DNA of 64,000 nt from Streptomyces sp. NBC_01235. GTDB taxonomy: Bacteria > Actinomycetota > Actinomycetes > Streptomycetales > Streptomycetaceae. Positions 49,275-59,555 of this stretch are shown here, one piece after another (within the stretch, counting starts at the first letter, position 1; every line of letters begins with the position of its first letter). The stretch is taken from assembly GCF_035989285.1 (NCBI RefSeq), contig NZ_CP108513.1, positions 6,448,001 to 6,512,000 of the forward strand, given 5' to 3'. A model generated the notes under the pieces. It did not search any database. It was not told the DNA's origin and saw only the letters and a program-made list of their open reading frames with translations. The position numbers and the translations under genes were made by a program.

Positions 49275-51041
49275 GTGATGAGCAGCAGCCCGGAAACCTC
49301 GACCCGCACGACCGGCGCGCACCGGGCGCACCGGGAGGTGCGCGACGGCGCTGCGGCGCGCACGCTCGCGCAGCGGCCGCCCGCGCGCTACGAGCCGTAC
49401 CTGGACGGCCTGTTCACCTACTGTCTGTCCGTCCTGTGCGACCACGACGCCGCCACCGCAGCCCTCGGTGACGTCCTCACGTTCGCCCAGCGGCGCGGCC
49501 AGCGCGTCCCGGAGGCCGCGGGCGACCGCCGGGCCTGGCTGTACGCGCTGGCCCGCTGGGCCTGTCTGCGCAAGCTCGCCGAGGCCAAGCAGAAACGTCA
49601 GGGCACGCACGCGGCGGCACGGAACGGCACCCGCCGACAGCCGGGCACGAAGCCCGCGACTTCCACCACTTCCGCGACGTCCCCGGCCCCTGCCGGCGCG
49701 GCCGGTCCGGCCGCGACCGACGAGGCCCAGGAGCAACGGGGGCGCGAACTCGCCCTGCTCGCCTGGCCGGAGGCCGCCGGCACCACCCCGGAGCAGCGCG
49801 AGGCGCTCGAACTCGCCGTACGCCACCACCTGGCCGCACACGAGATCGCCGCCGTCCTCGGCAAGGACCTCGCCGCCGCCCGCGAACTGCTCGCCTCCGC
49901 CGCCTGCGAGGTCGAGCGCACGCGCGCGGCGCTCGCCGTCGTCGAGAGCGGCGGCTGTCCCGCTGTGGGCCGGCTCACGGGCGAGAACCAGGTGGTGCTC
50001 AGCGCCGCCCTGCGCCGTGAACTCGTCCGGCACGTCGACGACTGCCCGCGCTGCCGCCGGGCCGCCGAACGCGCCGTCCCCGGCCGCTGGCCCGGCGCCG
50101 GTGTCACCCCCGCCGAGCTGCCCGTCCTGGAAGCGCCTCGCGCGCAGCTGTACGTCGCCATGGCCCACTCCTCGCGCGCGCGGGGAGCCGCCGCGCCGCG
50201 CTACGACCGGCGGGGCTTCCCGATGGACCCCAAGGACCGCGCGGCCCGTCGGGAGCGCCTCCGCGCGCGGGCCGTCACGACGACCGTCGTCGCCACCGTC
50301 GTCGCCGCGCCCGTACTCGCCCTGTGGGCGGCCTACCGGGGCACGCCGACGGGGGAGGGGGCCGAGGGCCGCTCCGCCAGCGCCGGCGAGGCGCACGGCG
50401 ACAGCCTCGACGGTGAAGCGGCCGGCGGCTACGAGAACGCCGGAAACGCCAGCACGCGCCCTGGGAGCGACTTCACCAAGGACAAAGGGCCGGACGTCTC
50501 CGTGGAGGTCATCAGCGTCACGGGACTCGGCAGGAGCGCCTCCGGCCACCTCTCCGTGACGGCGGCCAACAGCGGCGACACCACCCTCGTCACCCTCACC
50601 GTGTCCCCGGACGGCGGCGAGCCGGTCCGCTGGTCGGCCGCCACGCCCGCCCCGTGGCTCTACCTGAGCCGCTCCACGGGCACCCTGAAGCCCGGCGAGT
50701 CGGTGACGATCAAGGTGTACGTCGATCCTCTGCGCGAGCCCTCCGGGCACTGGCACGCGCGCGTGGCGATCGCCCCGGCGGGCGCCGTCGTCTCCATCGA
50801 GGGCCACGGCACCGCCCCCCGCCCACCGGGCCCCGGCAACGGCCCGGGCTCCGGCCCCGGCGGCCCGCCCCCGTCATCCGATCCGGACCCCACGTCCCCG
50901 TCCTCCCCGGACCCCACGCCCTCCGCCCCGCCCCCGTCCTCCGACCCGCAGCCCACCCCCGCCGACCCGACCCCCTCCGCCCCGAACACCTCGCCACCAC
51001 CGCCCGCCGACACCAGCGCCCCGACCCCGTCGACGCCGTAG
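49275..51041 (+). CDS. Sigma-factor-like / ZAS / transmembrane / BACON fusion protein
   Basis: A 588-residue multidomain protein. Residues 36-105 resemble sigma region 2 (YLDGLFTYCLSVLCDHDAAT...RAWLYALARWACLRKL). Residues 155-225 resemble region 4 (TTPEQREALELAVRHHLAAHEIAAVLGKDLAAARELL). H253-x3-C257-x2-C260 resembles the zinc motif of anti-sigma factors. TM helix 335-353 follows, then an extracytoplasmic BACON/Ig-like domain (about 405-490, including WLYLSRSTGTLKPGESVTIKVYVD) and a Pro/Ser-rich tail. The basic residues and melting motif of true ECF sigmas look eroded. The GTG is 7 nt after TACGGT (49262-49267). Function unknown. Confidence 0.8.
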   Translation: MMSSSPETSTRTTGAHRAHREVRDGAAARTLAQRPPARYEPYLDGLFTYCLSVLCDHDAATAALGDVLTFAQRRGQRVPEAAGDRRAWLYALARWACLRKLAEAKQKRQGTHAAARNGTRRQPGTKPATSTTSATSPAPAGAAGPAATDEAQEQRGRELALLAWPEAAGTTPEQREALELAVRHHLAAHEIAAVLGKDLAAARELLASAACEVERTRAALAVVESGGCPAVGRLTGENQVVLSAALRRELVRHVDDCPRCRRAAERAVPGRWPGAGVTPAELPVLEAPRAQLYVAMAHSSRARGAAAPRYDRRGFPMDPKDRAARRERLRARAVTTTVVATVVAAPVLALWAAYRGTPTGEGAEGRSASAGEAHGDSLDGEAAGGYENAGNASTRPGSDFTKDKGPDVSVEVISVTGLGRSASGHLSVTAANSGDTTLVTLTVSPDGGEPVRWSAATPAPWLYLSRSTGTLKPGESVTIKVYVDPLREPSGHWHARVAIAPAGAVVSIEGHGTAPRPPGPGNGPGSGPGGPPPSSDPDPTSPSSPDPTPSAPPPSSDPQPTPADPTPSAPNTSPPPPADTSAPTPSTP

Positions 51042-51179
51042 GAGTCACGGGCCGTGGGGGCGGTGAGTGCCGTGGGAGGCCTGGGGGTGAGCGGGCAACG
51101 GCAGGGGGCCACCGGCAGCCGGCGGCTCGAGCCGACCGGCTCCGTCGCCCGGGAGGTCCGTGCCGGGTCCCTCAGGACC

Positions 51180-52028
51180 TCAGGCGGTCGGGTCCGCCGG
51201 ATGCGGGGCCAGGAGGGGGAGCTGGGAGGCCAGACGCTCCTCGCACAGCTCGGCAAGGCGGTCGTAGCCGGCCTTGCCCATCAGTTCGGTCAGCTCCGGG
51301 CGGTAGGAGACGTACACCGGGTCGCCCGCGCCGTGCGCCGAGGTCGCCGACGTGCACCACCAGTGCAGGTCGTGGCCGCCCGGGCCCCAGCCCCGCCGGT
51401 CGTACTCGCCGATCGAGACCTGGAGCACGCGGGTGTCGTCGGGCCGGTCGATCCAGTCGTACGTCCGCCGCACCGGAAGCTGCCAGCAGACGTCCGGCTT
51501 GGTCTCCAGCGGCTCGCGGCCCTCCTTGACGGCCAGGATGTGCAGCGAGCAGCCCGCGCCGCCCGCGAAGCCCGGCCGGTTCTGGAAGATGCACGAACCG
51601 TTGAACGGGCGGGTCTGGCGCGAGCCCTCGTCGTCCTCCGAGACCCAGCCGTCCCGGGTGCCCTCGTCGTGGTGCTGCCAGAGGTCGGGCGTGAGCCTCG
51701 CCACATGCTCGGCGACGCGCTTCTCGTCGTCCTCGTCGGAGAAGTGGGCACCCAGCGTGCAGCACCCGTCGTCCGCGCGGCCCGCCTGGATGCCCTGGCA
51801 GCCGCTGCCGAAGATGCAGTTCCAGCGAGAGGTCAGCCATGTCAGATCGCAGCGGAAGACCTGCTCGTCGTCCGCCGGATCAGGGAACTCCACCCACGCC
51901 CGCGCGAAGTCGAGGCCCTTCTCATCCGCTGCCAGGGCCTTCTTGGACTTCTTCGGTGACTTCACCGGCTTCGCCTGGGAAGAACCGCCGGTGGATTTGT
52001 CGGCCTTCGCCTTGTTCGTCTTTGGCAC
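51180..52028 (-). CDS. Cysteine-rich cytoplasmic protein of unknown function
   Basis: A 282-residue protein. A Lys-rich N-terminus (about 35 residues) precedes a region with closely spaced cysteines ([24 protein letters not shown]). Two further Cys motifs follow ([19 protein letters not shown]) and a Trp/His-rich part ([11 protein letters not shown]). The pattern recalls DUF3109/YkgJ cysteine-cluster proteins that bind metal or an Fe-S cluster, but the match is by eye only. The GTG start is 6 nt after TACCCT (52035-52040 on this strand). Divergent from the ppx gene. Confidence 0.7.
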   Translation of the reverse strand: MPKTNKAKADKSTGGSSQAKPVKSPKKSKKALAADEKGLDFARAWVEFPDPADDEQVFRCDLTWLTSRWNCIFGSGCQGIQAGRADDGCCTLGAHFSDEDDEKRVAEHVARLTPDLWQHHDEGTRDGWVSEDDEGSRQTRPFNGSCIFQNRPGFAGGAGCSLHILAVKEGREPLETKPDVCWQLPVRRTYDWIDRPDDTRVLQVSIGEYDRRGWGPGGHDLHWWCTSATSAHGAGDPVYVSYRPELTELMGKAGYDRLAELCEERLASQLPLLAPHPADPTA

Positions 52029-52099
52029 TCGTCCAGGGTAAGTCGCCAGGACCCGCTTCGGGGACGGCCCACGGCGTTGTGGGCAGTAGCGTTCCCTAC

Positions 52100-53032
52100 A
52101 TGAGACTCGGTGTCCTCGACGTGGGATCGAACACGGTGCATCTGCTGGTGGTGGACGCACACCCGGGCGCGTGCCCCCTCCCCGCGCACTCGCACAAGGC
52201 GGATCTACGCCTGGCCCAACTCCTCGACGAGGACGGAGCGATCGGCCCCGAGGGCGTCGACAAACTGATCACGGTCGTCCACGAGGCGCTCCAGGCCGCC
52301 GAGGACAAGGGCGTCGAGGACCTGCTGCCGTTCGCGACCTCCGCCGTGCGTGAGGCCAGCAACGCCGACGCCGTCCTCGCGCGCGTGCAGGCCGAGACCG
52401 GCGTCGAGCTGCAGGTTCTCGCCGGCGCCGAGGAGGCCCGGCTCACCTTCCTCGCCGCCCGCCGCTGGTTCGGCTGGTCGGCCGGAAAGCTGCTGGTCCT
52501 GGACATCGGCGGCGGCTCCCTGGAGATCGCCTACGGCATCGACGAGGAGCCCGACGCGGCCGTCTCGCTCCCGCTCGGCGCCGGCCGGCTCACCGCGGGC
52601 TGGCTGCCCGGCGACCCGCCCGACCCCGAGGACATACGGTCCCTGCGCCGCCACGCCCGCGCGCAGATCGCCCGCACGGTGGGGGAGTTCAGCCGCTTCG
52701 GCACCCCCGACCATGTCGTCGCCACGTCGAAGACCTTCCGGCAGCTCGCCCGCATCGCCGGCGCCGCCCGCTCCGCCGACGGCCCGTACACCCAGCGCCA
52801 GCTCAAGCGCGAGTCCCTGGAGGCCTGGGTGCCCCGCCTGGCCGCCATGACCACGGCCCAGCGCGCCGCACTCCCGGGCGTCTCCGAAGGCCGCGCCAAC
52901 CAGCTCCTGGCCGGCGCGCTGGTCGCCGAGGGCGCGATGGACCTCTTCGGCGTCGAGACGCTGGAGATATGCCCCTGGGCGCTCAGGGAGGGCGTCATCC
53001 TGCGCAGACTTGATCACATGGGTTCGCTATAG
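52100..53032 (+). CDS. Ppx/GppA-family phosphatase
   Basis: A 310-residue ASKHA-fold protein: P-loop-like [13 protein letters not shown] at residues 5-17, FATSAVREA, and [15 protein letters not shown] as phosphate 2 motif. It is short, lacking the C-terminal HD-like domains of E. coli Ppx, as in the actinobacterial Ppx1 type. It is predicted to hydrolyse polyphosphate and/or pppGpp; which one cannot be read from sequence. TAGCGT (52087-52092) lies 7 nt before the ATG. Divergent from the cysteine-rich gene within 71 bp. Confidence 0.88.
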   Translation: MRLGVLDVGSNTVHLLVVDAHPGACPLPAHSHKADLRLAQLLDEDGAIGPEGVDKLITVVHEALQAAEDKGVEDLLPFATSAVREASNADAVLARVQAETGVELQVLAGAEEARLTFLAARRWFGWSAGKLLVLDIGGGSLEIAYGIDEEPDAAVSLPLGAGRLTAGWLPGDPPDPEDIRSLRRHARAQIARTVGEFSRFGTPDHVVATSKTFRQLARIAGAARSADGPYTQRQLKRESLEAWVPRLAAMTTAQRAALPGVSEGRANQLLAGALVAEGAMDLFGVETLEICPWALREGVILRRLDHMGSL

Positions 53033-53144
53033 ACACGTGAGCGCCGCGAGCAACCACGAACCGCACGCACCCGACCGTGGCGAGGGCCACAACGGCGAAC
53101 AGGCGCCCGGCCCTCACCCGACCGCACCCCGTAACCTGTCCCCC

Positions 53145-53978
53145 ATGGCAGAGCCCGTCGTGCGGATCCCGGATGCGAAGGTCGCCCTGTCGACGGCCTC
53201 GGTCTATCCGGAGTCGACGGCGACGGCCTTCGAGATCGCCGCGCGCCTCGGGTACGACGGCGTCGAGGTCATGGTCTGGAACGACCCCGTCAGCCAGGAC
53301 ATCGACGCGCTGCGCAGGCTCAGCGACTACCACCGGATCCCGATCCTCGCCGTCCACGCCCCCTGCCTGCTCATCACGCAGCGGGTGTGGTCGACCGACC
53401 CGTGGACCAAGCTCCAGCGGGCCCGCGCGGCGGCCGAGAAGCTCGGCGCGAGCACCGTCGTCGTCCATCCGCCGTTCCGCTGGCAGCGCCAGTACGCGCG
53501 GGACTTCGTCACGGGCATCTGGCGGATGGCGGGCGAGACGGACGTACGGTTCGCTGTCGAGAACATGTACCCGTGGCGTTACCGCGACCGCGAGATGCTC
53601 GCGTACGCGCCGGACTGGGACGTCACCAAGGACGACTACCGGCACTTCACGATCGACCTCAGCCACGCCTCGACGGCCCGCGCGGACGCGATGCAGATGA
53701 TCGACCGCATGGGCGACCGCTTGGGCCACGTCCACCTCGCCGACGGAAACGGTTCCGCGAAGGACGAGCATCTGGTCCCCGGCCGCGGCTCCCAGCCCTG
53801 CGCCGAGCTGCTGGAGCGGCTCGCGCTGACCGGCTTCGACGGGCACGTCGTCATCGAGGTCAACACCCGGCGCGCGATGTCCGGCGCCGAACGTGAGGCC
53901 GACCTGGCGGAGGCCCTGGCCTTCACGCGCCTGCACCTGGCCTCGGCCGCGTCCTCCCCCTCGGCTCCCGGCCGATGA
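53145..53978 (+). CDS. Sugar phosphate isomerase/epimerase-like TIM-barrel protein
   Basis: A 277-residue AP-endonuclease 2/xylose-isomerase-like barrel. [60 protein letters not shown] and GHVVIEVNT mark the eight-strand pattern with metal-binding E/H/D residues. The substrate is unknown. TAACCT (53132-53137) lies 7 nt before ATG 53145, supporting this start over the longer frame. It overlaps the tetR start by 4 bp (ATGA). Confidence 0.87.
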   Translation: MAEPVVRIPDAKVALSTASVYPESTATAFEIAARLGYDGVEVMVWNDPVSQDIDALRRLSDYHRIPILAVHAPCLLITQRVWSTDPWTKLQRARAAAEKLGASTVVVHPPFRWQRQYARDFVTGIWRMAGETDVRFAVENMYPWRYRDREMLAYAPDWDVTKDDYRHFTIDLSHASTARADAMQMIDRMGDRLGHVHLADGNGSAKDEHLVPGRGSQPCAELLERLALTGFDGHVVIEVNTRRAMSGAEREADLAEALAFTRLHLASAASSPSAPGR

Positions 53979-54580
53979 CCGGCTTCACCGCCCGCAAGCG
54001 CGGTCGCCCCCCTCGTACGGAGTCGGCGGACACCCGCGACCGCATCCTGACGGCCGCCCGCGAGGAGTTCTCCGAGCGGGGCTACGAGAAGACGTCCGTC
54101 CGCGGGATCGCGAAGGCGGCGGGCGTGGACCCGGCACTCGTGCACCACTACTTCGGCACCAAGGAGCAGGTCTTCGAGGCGGCCGTCGAGGTCGCCTTCG
54201 CGCCCGCGCTCAACGCGCCGGAAGCGGTCGCCGACGGGCCGTTGGACCAGGTCGGGGAGCGGCTCGCCCGCTTCATATTCGGCGTCTGGGAGAACCCCAC
54301 CACCCGCAAGCCCCTGCTGGCGATTCTCCGCTCCGCAGTGAACAACGACACCGCAGCCGCCGTCTTCCGCCGGCTGGTCGCCTCGCAGCTGCTGCGCCGC
54401 ATCGCCGCCCAGTTCGACCTGCCGGACGCCGAGCTGCGCGCGGAACTGGCGGCGGCGCAGCTGGTGGGCTGCGCGATGCTGCGGTACGTGATCAAGGTGG
54501 AGCCGCTGGCCTCGGCGGACCTGGAGCAGATCATCGCGCGCGTGGCACCGGTCGTACAGGGACACCTCACAGGGCCCTGA
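53975..54580 (+). CDS. TetR-family regulator
   Basis: A 201-residue protein. The N-terminal HTH (about residues 20-65) reads [51 protein letters not shown]; a helical ligand domain with a TetR_C-type tail follows. It is translationally coupled to the isomerase-like gene, an unusual same-strand arrangement, and precedes ilvD by 124 bp. Targets unknown. Confidence 0.9.
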   Translation: MTGFTARKRGRPPRTESADTRDRILTAAREEFSERGYEKTSVRGIAKAAGVDPALVHHYFGTKEQVFEAAVEVAFAPALNAPEAVADGPLDQVGERLARFIFGVWENPTTRKPLLAILRSAVNNDTAAAVFRRLVASQLLRRIAAQFDLPDAELRAELAAAQLVGCAMLRYVIKVEPLASADLEQIIARVAPVVQGHLTGP

Positions 54581-54704
54581 AGGGCGCCTCAGGACTCCCG
54601 CGGCACCGAGACGCGCATCCCGTATTCCGGACACCTCGTCCCGCCCCCTGGATGACCGGCGTACGCTCAATAGCAGCCACAACCGTCTGAAGGAGCGAGC
54701 GACG

Positions 54705-56558
54705 ATGCCCGAGCTGAGGTCCCGCACAGTCACCCACGGTCGCAACATGGCGGGCGCACGCGCCCTTATGCGCGCCTCCGGTGTACCCGGTGCGGACATC
54801 GGCCGGAAGCCGGTCATCGCGGTGGCGAACAGCTTCACCGAGTTCGTGCCCGGGCACACGCACCTTCAGCCGGTCGGCCGGATCGTCAGCGAGGCGATCA
54901 CCGAGGCCGGCGGCATCCCGCGCGAGTTCAACACGATCGCCGTCGACGACGGCATCGCGATGGGCCACGGCGGCATGCTCTACTCCCTGCCCTCCCGCGA
55001 CCTGATCGCGGACAGCGTGGAGTACATGGTCGAGGCCCACTGCGCCGACGCCCTGATCTGCATCTCCAACTGCGACAAGATCACCCCGGGCATGCTGAAC
55101 GCGGCCCTGCGGCTGAACATCCCGACCGTCTTCGTCTCCGGCGGCCCGATGGAGTCCGGCCGCGCCACGCTCGTCGACGGCACGGTCCGCACGCTCGACC
55201 TGGTCGACGCGATCTCCGACGCCGTCAACGACAAGATCTCCGACGAGGACATCCTCCGTATCGAGGAGAACGCCTGTCCGACCTGCGGCAGCTGTTCCGG
55301 CATGTTCACCGCCAACTCGATGAACTGCCTGACCGAGGCCATCGGCCTCTCCCTCCCCGGCAACGGCTCGGTCCTGGCGACCCACACGGCCCGCAAGGCG
55401 CTGTACGAGGACGCCGGGCGCACGGTGATGGACATCACCCGCCGCTACTACGAGCAGGACGACGAGACGGTCCTGCCCCGCAACATCGCCACCATCGAGG
55501 CCTTCGAGAACGCGATGGCCCTCGACATCGCGATGGGCGGCTCCACCAACACGATCCTGCACCTCCTCGCCGCCGCCCAGGAGGCGGGCGTCCCGTTCGG
55601 CCTGGAGGAGATCAACGAGGTCTCGCGCCGCGTGCCCTGCCTGGCGAAGGTCGCGCCGAACGTCGCGAAGGACCGCACGTACTACATGGAGGACGTGCAC
55701 CGCGCCGGCGGCATCCCCGCCCTCCTCGGCGAACTGCACCGCGCGGGCCTGCTCAACGAGGACGTGCACGCCGTCCACAGCCCGTCCCTGGGGGACTGGC
55801 TGAAGACGTGGGACGTCCGCGCCGGCTCGCCCTCGCCCGAGGCGCTCGAACTGTGGCACGCGGCCCCCGGCTGCGTCCGCTCCGCCGAGGCCTTCTCCCA
55901 GTCCGAGCGCTGGGAGGCGCTGGACGAGGACGCCGAGGGCGGCTGCATCCGCTCCGCCGAGCACGCCTACAGCAAGGACGGCGGCCTCGCGGTCCTGCGC
56001 GGCAACCTCGCCGTCGACGGCTGTGTCGTCAAGACGGCCGGCGTGGACGAGTCGATCTGGACCTTCGAGGGCCCGGCCGTCGTCTGCGAGTCGCAGGAGG
56101 AGGCCGTCGAGAAGATCCTCAACAAGAAGGTGACGCACGGCGACGTCGTCGTCATCCGCTACGAGGGTCCCAAGGGCGGCCCGGGCATGCAGGAGATGCT
56201 GTACCCGACGTCCTTCCTCAAGGGCCGCGGCCTCGGCAAGACCTGCGCCCTGATCACCGACGGCCGCTTCTCCGGCGGCACCTCGGGCCTGTCGATCGGC
56301 CACGCGTCCCCCGAGGCGGCCTCCGGCGGCACCATCGCCCTCGTCGAGGACGGCGACCGCATCCGCATCGACATCCCGAACCGCACCATCGAGCTCCTCG
56401 TCGACGACGCCGAGCTGGCGCGCCGCGAGGCGGCCCTCGGCGGCGTGTACGCCCCGAAGAACCGCGAGCGCAAGGTGTCCGCCGCCCTGCGCGCCTACGC
56501 CGCGATGGCGACGAGCGCCGACAGGGGCGCGGTGCGGGACGTGTCGAAGCTGGGCTGA
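54705..56558 (+). CDS. ilvD: Dihydroxy-acid dehydratase
   Basis: A 617-residue enzyme of valine, isoleucine and pantothenate precursor synthesis; it dehydrates dihydroxy acids to 2-oxo acids. Length and sequence follow the E. coli type: [14 protein letters not shown]123 in [10 protein letters not shown], the cluster cysteine region [10 protein letters not shown] (C191, C194, C197), and [15 protein letters not shown] near the C-terminus. The start follows GAAGGAG. A very strong hairpin follows the stop. Confidence 0.96.
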   Translation: MPELRSRTVTHGRNMAGARALMRASGVPGADIGRKPVIAVANSFTEFVPGHTHLQPVGRIVSEAITEAGGIPREFNTIAVDDGIAMGHGGMLYSLPSRDLIADSVEYMVEAHCADALICISNCDKITPGMLNAALRLNIPTVFVSGGPMESGRATLVDGTVRTLDLVDAISDAVNDKISDEDILRIEENACPTCGSCSGMFTANSMNCLTEAIGLSLPGNGSVLATHTARKALYEDAGRTVMDITRRYYEQDDETVLPRNIATIEAFENAMALDIAMGGSTNTILHLLAAAQEAGVPFGLEEINEVSRRVPCLAKVAPNVAKDRTYYMEDVHRAGGIPALLGELHRAGLLNEDVHAVHSPSLGDWLKTWDVRAGSPSPEALELWHAAPGCVRSAEAFSQSERWEALDEDAEGGCIRSAEHAYSKDGGLAVLRGNLAVDGCVVKTAGVDESIWTFEGPAVVCESQEEAVEKILNKKVTHGDVVVIRYEGPKGGPGMQEMLYPTSFLKGRGLGKTCALITDGRFSGGTSGLSIGHASPEAASGGTIALVEDGDRIRIDIPNRTIELLVDDAELARREAALGGVYAPKNRERKVSAALRAYAAMATSADRGAVRDVSKLG

Positions 56559-56573
56559 CGTCCGAGCAGTGAT

Positions 56574-56616
56574 GCCGTGAGGGCCGTCTCCGTCGCACGG
56601 AGGCGGCCCTCACGGC
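56574..56616. terminator. Bidirectional hairpin terminator between ilvD and the kinase gene
   Basis: A 20-bp stem: GCCGTGAGGGCCG (56574-56586) pairs with 56604-56616, then one G-U pair, then CTCCGT (56588-56593) with ACGGAG (56597-56602) around a CGC loop. It lies between convergent stops. Confidence 0.85.
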
Positions 56617-56631
56617 GTCTCACCAGCCACG

Positions 56632-58869
56632 TCACCAGTTCGCCGGATCCCGCCCGTCCACCGCGAAGACGGTTCCGTCGGGTGCGCCGGCGTAGACGTG
56701 GCCGTCGACCGCCGCGGGTTCGGGCAGCGAGGCCACCACCTCGTCCGAGTTGGCGCCGAGCCGCAGTGCCGTCTGCCCGACGAGCTTGCCCTGCTCGGCG
56801 TCCACGGCGAGGAGACGACCGTCGGCGGCGCTGAAGTAGACGTGCTCGCCGTCGGCGGCCGGCAACGAACCCCGGCTCACGGCCGTCTGCAGGGACCACA
56901 CCTGCTTCCCCGCGACCGTGTCGACGGCCACCAGCGTCCCGTCGAAGGCCAGCAGGTAGACCCGGTCCCCCTGCACGGTGGCCCGCGCCTCCTGGAGCGC
57001 GACGCCGAGCCTCACCCGCAGCGACACCTTGTCCGCCGGGTAGTAGCGGACCACGGCGTCGACCGAGCCGTACGCGCTGCCCTGGGACAGCAGCACCAGG
57101 CTGTCGGCCGTGGTGCCCACGAGTGTCAGCGCCCCGCTGAGCCGCTCATCCCACCGCACCTTCCCGGTCGCGGGATCCACGGCCATGATGCGCGTGTGCC
57201 CGTCGTCCGAGCCCGACGTGGTCGACACGTACGCCAGCGGATCCTCGGGGAACGACAGGAAATACGGCTCGCTCAGTCCCGGGATCCGACGGCTCCACAC
57301 CCTCTTCCCCGTCGCGGCGTCCAGGCCGGTCACCGTGTCGTCGGCCGCGGTCAGCAGCAGGGTGCCGCCGACACTGCGGACGCCCTTGTACGCCGACACG
57401 TCCTGCTGCCAGCGCGTGGCGCCCGACGCCGGATCGAGCGCCTCCACCAGCTTGCCCGAGTGCGTGACCACCTGCGCCAGCCCGCCCGCGAGCACCGGCG
57501 GCCCGCTCGGCCCGTCGTCCTCGGCGATCGCGTGCCGCCACAGCACGCGCCCGTCGGACGCGTCCAGTGCGGACACCAGCCCCGACTGCGCGCAGAGCAG
57601 CCGCTCCGCGTCGTACGTGCACTGGGGCATGCCGCCCGTGCCGGTACCCGTACCCGTGTCCCCGCCCGCGCCGCCGTGCGCCGGGCGCACGCTCCAGGGA
57701 GCGAAGGCGGCCGACGCGGACCCCGACGCGCCCGCCTTCCCCCGCACGTCCCGGCCCGTTCCACCGCCGCCGAGCAGCTGCGTGGCGGCCAGCGCACCAC
57801 CCGAGAGGACGACCAACGCGCTGACCGCCAGGGCGACCCGCCTGCGCCGACGCCTCACCCGCGCCGGCCCCGGTTCCCGCTCGGGCCGGGGCTCCGCCGA
57901 CTCCGCCGGGTCCGCCGACTCCGCCGGGTCCGCCGACTCCGCCGACTCCGCCGACTCCGCCGACTCCGCCGACTCCGCCGACTCCGCCCCGGACTCCTTC
58001 AGCGCCCGCTGCGCCGGTATGAACGCCTGCGTGTCGTACGAGGCCGCCTCCGACCGCAGTTCCCGCATCAACTCGTCCGGCGTGGGGCGGTCCTCGGGCT
58101 CCTTGGCGAGGCAACGCGTCACCAGCGGCGCGAGGTTCTCCGGCACGCCGGTCAGATCCGGCTCGTCGTGGACGACCTGGTAGGCGACGACGTACGGACT
58201 GTCCGAGTCGAACGGCCCGCGCCCCGTCGCCGCGTGCACCATCACGGAGCCGAGCGCGAAGATGTCGGCGGCCGGCCCGACCTCCCGCGGCCGCCGGAAC
58301 TGCTCCGGCGCCATGAACGGCGGCGTCCCGATCAACTTGCCCGTCTCGGTCCGCAGTTCGCTGTCCTTCGGCCGCGAGATACCGAAGTCGATGACCTTCG
58401 GCCCGTCCTCGGCGAGCAGCACGTTGCTCGGCTTGAGATCCCGGTGTACGACCCCGACCCGGTGGATGTCGCGCAACGCCTCCGCGAGCCCGGCCATCAG
58501 CCGCCGCAACTCGCCCGAGCCCATGGGCCCGTTCCGCTTCACCTGCTCGGCGAGCGTCGAGCCGGGAATGAACAGGGTGGCCATCCAGGGCCGTTCGGCC
58601 TCCGGGTCGGCGTCGACGACGGGCGCGGTGAACGCGCCGCTGACCCGCCGGGCGGCCGCCACCTCCTGCCGGAAACGGCCCCTGAACTCGGGATCCCGCG
58701 CGAACTGCGCGTGGACGACCTTCACCGCGACCTTCATCCCGGAGGTGCTCCGGGCCAGGTGGACCACGCCCATGCCGCCGGAGCCCAGGCGCTCGTCCAG
58801 GCGGTAGTGACCGGCGTACTCCGGAAGTTCCGCTTCCGCGCCCGCCCCGGTGTTGCGCTGTGGCGTCAT
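56632..58869 (-). CDS. Membrane Ser/Thr protein kinase with extracytoplasmic PQQ-type beta-propeller
   Basis: A 745-residue kinase. The cytoplasmic kinase domain (about residues 20-285) has Gly loop RLGSGGMGVVH, AVKVV, catalytic VHRDLKPSNVLL, DFGIS and GTPPFMAPEQ. An acidic Glu-Ser-Ala/Asp-Pro-Ala repeat linker (about 305-335), a basic stop, a TM helix (VALAVSALVVLSGGALA, about 352-368) and eight or so PQQ/YWTD-type repeats (LDASDGRVLWRH, LDAATGKRVWSR, VDTVAGKQVWSL) follow outside. The propeller is a likely ligand sensor. The ATG follows GGGGGTGG. Confidence 0.94.
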   Translation of the reverse strand: MTPQRNTGAGAEAELPEYAGHYRLDERLGSGGMGVVHLARSTSGMKVAVKVVHAQFARDPEFRGRFRQEVAAARRVSGAFTAPVVDADPEAERPWMATLFIPGSTLAEQVKRNGPMGSGELRRLMAGLAEALRDIHRVGVVHRDLKPSNVLLAEDGPKVIDFGISRPKDSELRTETGKLIGTPPFMAPEQFRRPREVGPAADIFALGSVMVHAATGRGPFDSDSPYVVAYQVVHDEPDLTGVPENLAPLVTRCLAKEPEDRPTPDELMRELRSEAASYDTQAFIPAQRALKESGAESAESAESAESAESAESADPAESADPAESAEPRPEREPGPARVRRRRRRVALAVSALVVLSGGALAATQLLGGGGTGRDVRGKAGASGSASAAFAPWSVRPAHGGAGGDTGTGTGTGGMPQCTYDAERLLCAQSGLVSALDASDGRVLWRHAIAEDDGPSGPPVLAGGLAQVVTHSGKLVEALDPASGATRWQQDVSAYKGVRSVGGTLLLTAADDTVTGLDAATGKRVWSRRIPGLSEPYFLSFPEDPLAYVSTTSGSDDGHTRIMAVDPATGKVRWDERLSGALTLVGTTADSLVLLSQGSAYGSVDAVVRYYPADKVSLRVRLGVALQEARATVQGDRVYLLAFDGTLVAVDTVAGKQVWSLQTAVSRGSLPAADGEHVYFSAADGRLLAVDAEQGKLVGQTALRLGANSDEVVASLPEPAAVDGHVYAGAPDGTVFAVDGRDPANW
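57895..57987 (-). repeat. 9-bp tandem repeat array in the kinase linker
   Basis: About ten 9-bp units, mostly GACTCCGCC on the + strand with some GGGTCCGCC, encode the E-S-A / D-P-A repeats of the linker. Because the period is nine, copy number can vary without a frameshift. Confidence 0.85.
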
Positions 58870-59050
58870 GGACCACCCCCGTGCTGTTCGTCCGCGCGCG
58901 CGACGCACGGAGCCTAGTCGATGACTCGTACGGGACAGAGGCGGCTTGCTAGCCTCCCTGTACTGATTGCGCACATGTGTTTCATGGCGTGTTTCAGGGG
59001 AATCAACGTGACCCCATGGCAGTCATGGGGTCCAACGGGGGAGGTTTTTC

Positions 59051-59365
59051 ATGTCTGTTGACCGCGTGGAAGAGGCCGAGAGCGCCGATACGGCGGAGGC
59101 CGTCACTACGGCGGCCCTCACCTACTACCCGATCGCCCCGGGCGTCCGGCTGAACGTGCGCAGCGGCCCCGGCACCAGCTACCCGGTCGTCAAGGTCCTG
59201 CCCGAGGGCGCGAAGGTCCCGATCTACTGCCAGACCCCGGGCACCACGGTGGCCGGCCCGTACGGCACGACGAACATCTGGGACAACATCGCCGACAGCC
59301 AGTTCGTCTCGGACTCGTACGTCAGGACGGGCAGCGACGGCTACATCGCCCCGCGCTGCGCCTGA
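59051..59365 (+). CDS. Bacterial SH3-domain protein lacking a signal peptide
   Basis: A 104-residue protein. An acidic N-terminus (residues 1-22) precedes an SH3_3 domain: RLNVRSGPGTSYPVVKVLPEGAKVPIYCQT, IWDNIADSQFVSDSYVRTG and a final PRC motif. Most such domains are secreted and bind the wall, but the first 25 residues are acidic with no hydrophobic core. The GGGGGAGG site 7 nt upstream leaves little doubt about this start. It is divergent from the membrane kinase. Confidence 0.88.
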   Translation: MSVDRVEEAESADTAEAVTTAALTYYPIAPGVRLNVRSGPGTSYPVVKVLPEGAKVPIYCQTPGTTVAGPYGTTNIWDNIADSQFVSDSYVRTGSDGYIAPRCA

Positions 59366-59370
59366 TCCTG

Positions 59371-59462
59371 GGCACCGGCCCAGGCCGAGGCACAGACCCG
59401 GGTCCAGGCCCAGGCCGAGGCACCGGCCCAGGTCCAGGCACCGGCCCAGGCCCAGGCCGGGA
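59371..59462 (+). repeat. Imperfect GCCCAGG-type repeats after the SH3 gene
   Basis: GGCCCAGG or GGTCCAGG recurs about seven times with GCACCGG/GCCGAGG spacers, giving a 90-bp low-complexity tract in the intergenic region. No gene or terminator is evident. Confidence 0.65.
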
Positions 59463-59555
59463 GGCCGCTTCGAGCAACGGGGGAGCAGCAACCTCGGAGC
59501 TGCCTCCGGGCAACCCACCCGGGAGCCCGCCCCCGCCCGGAGCCATAATCGTCCC

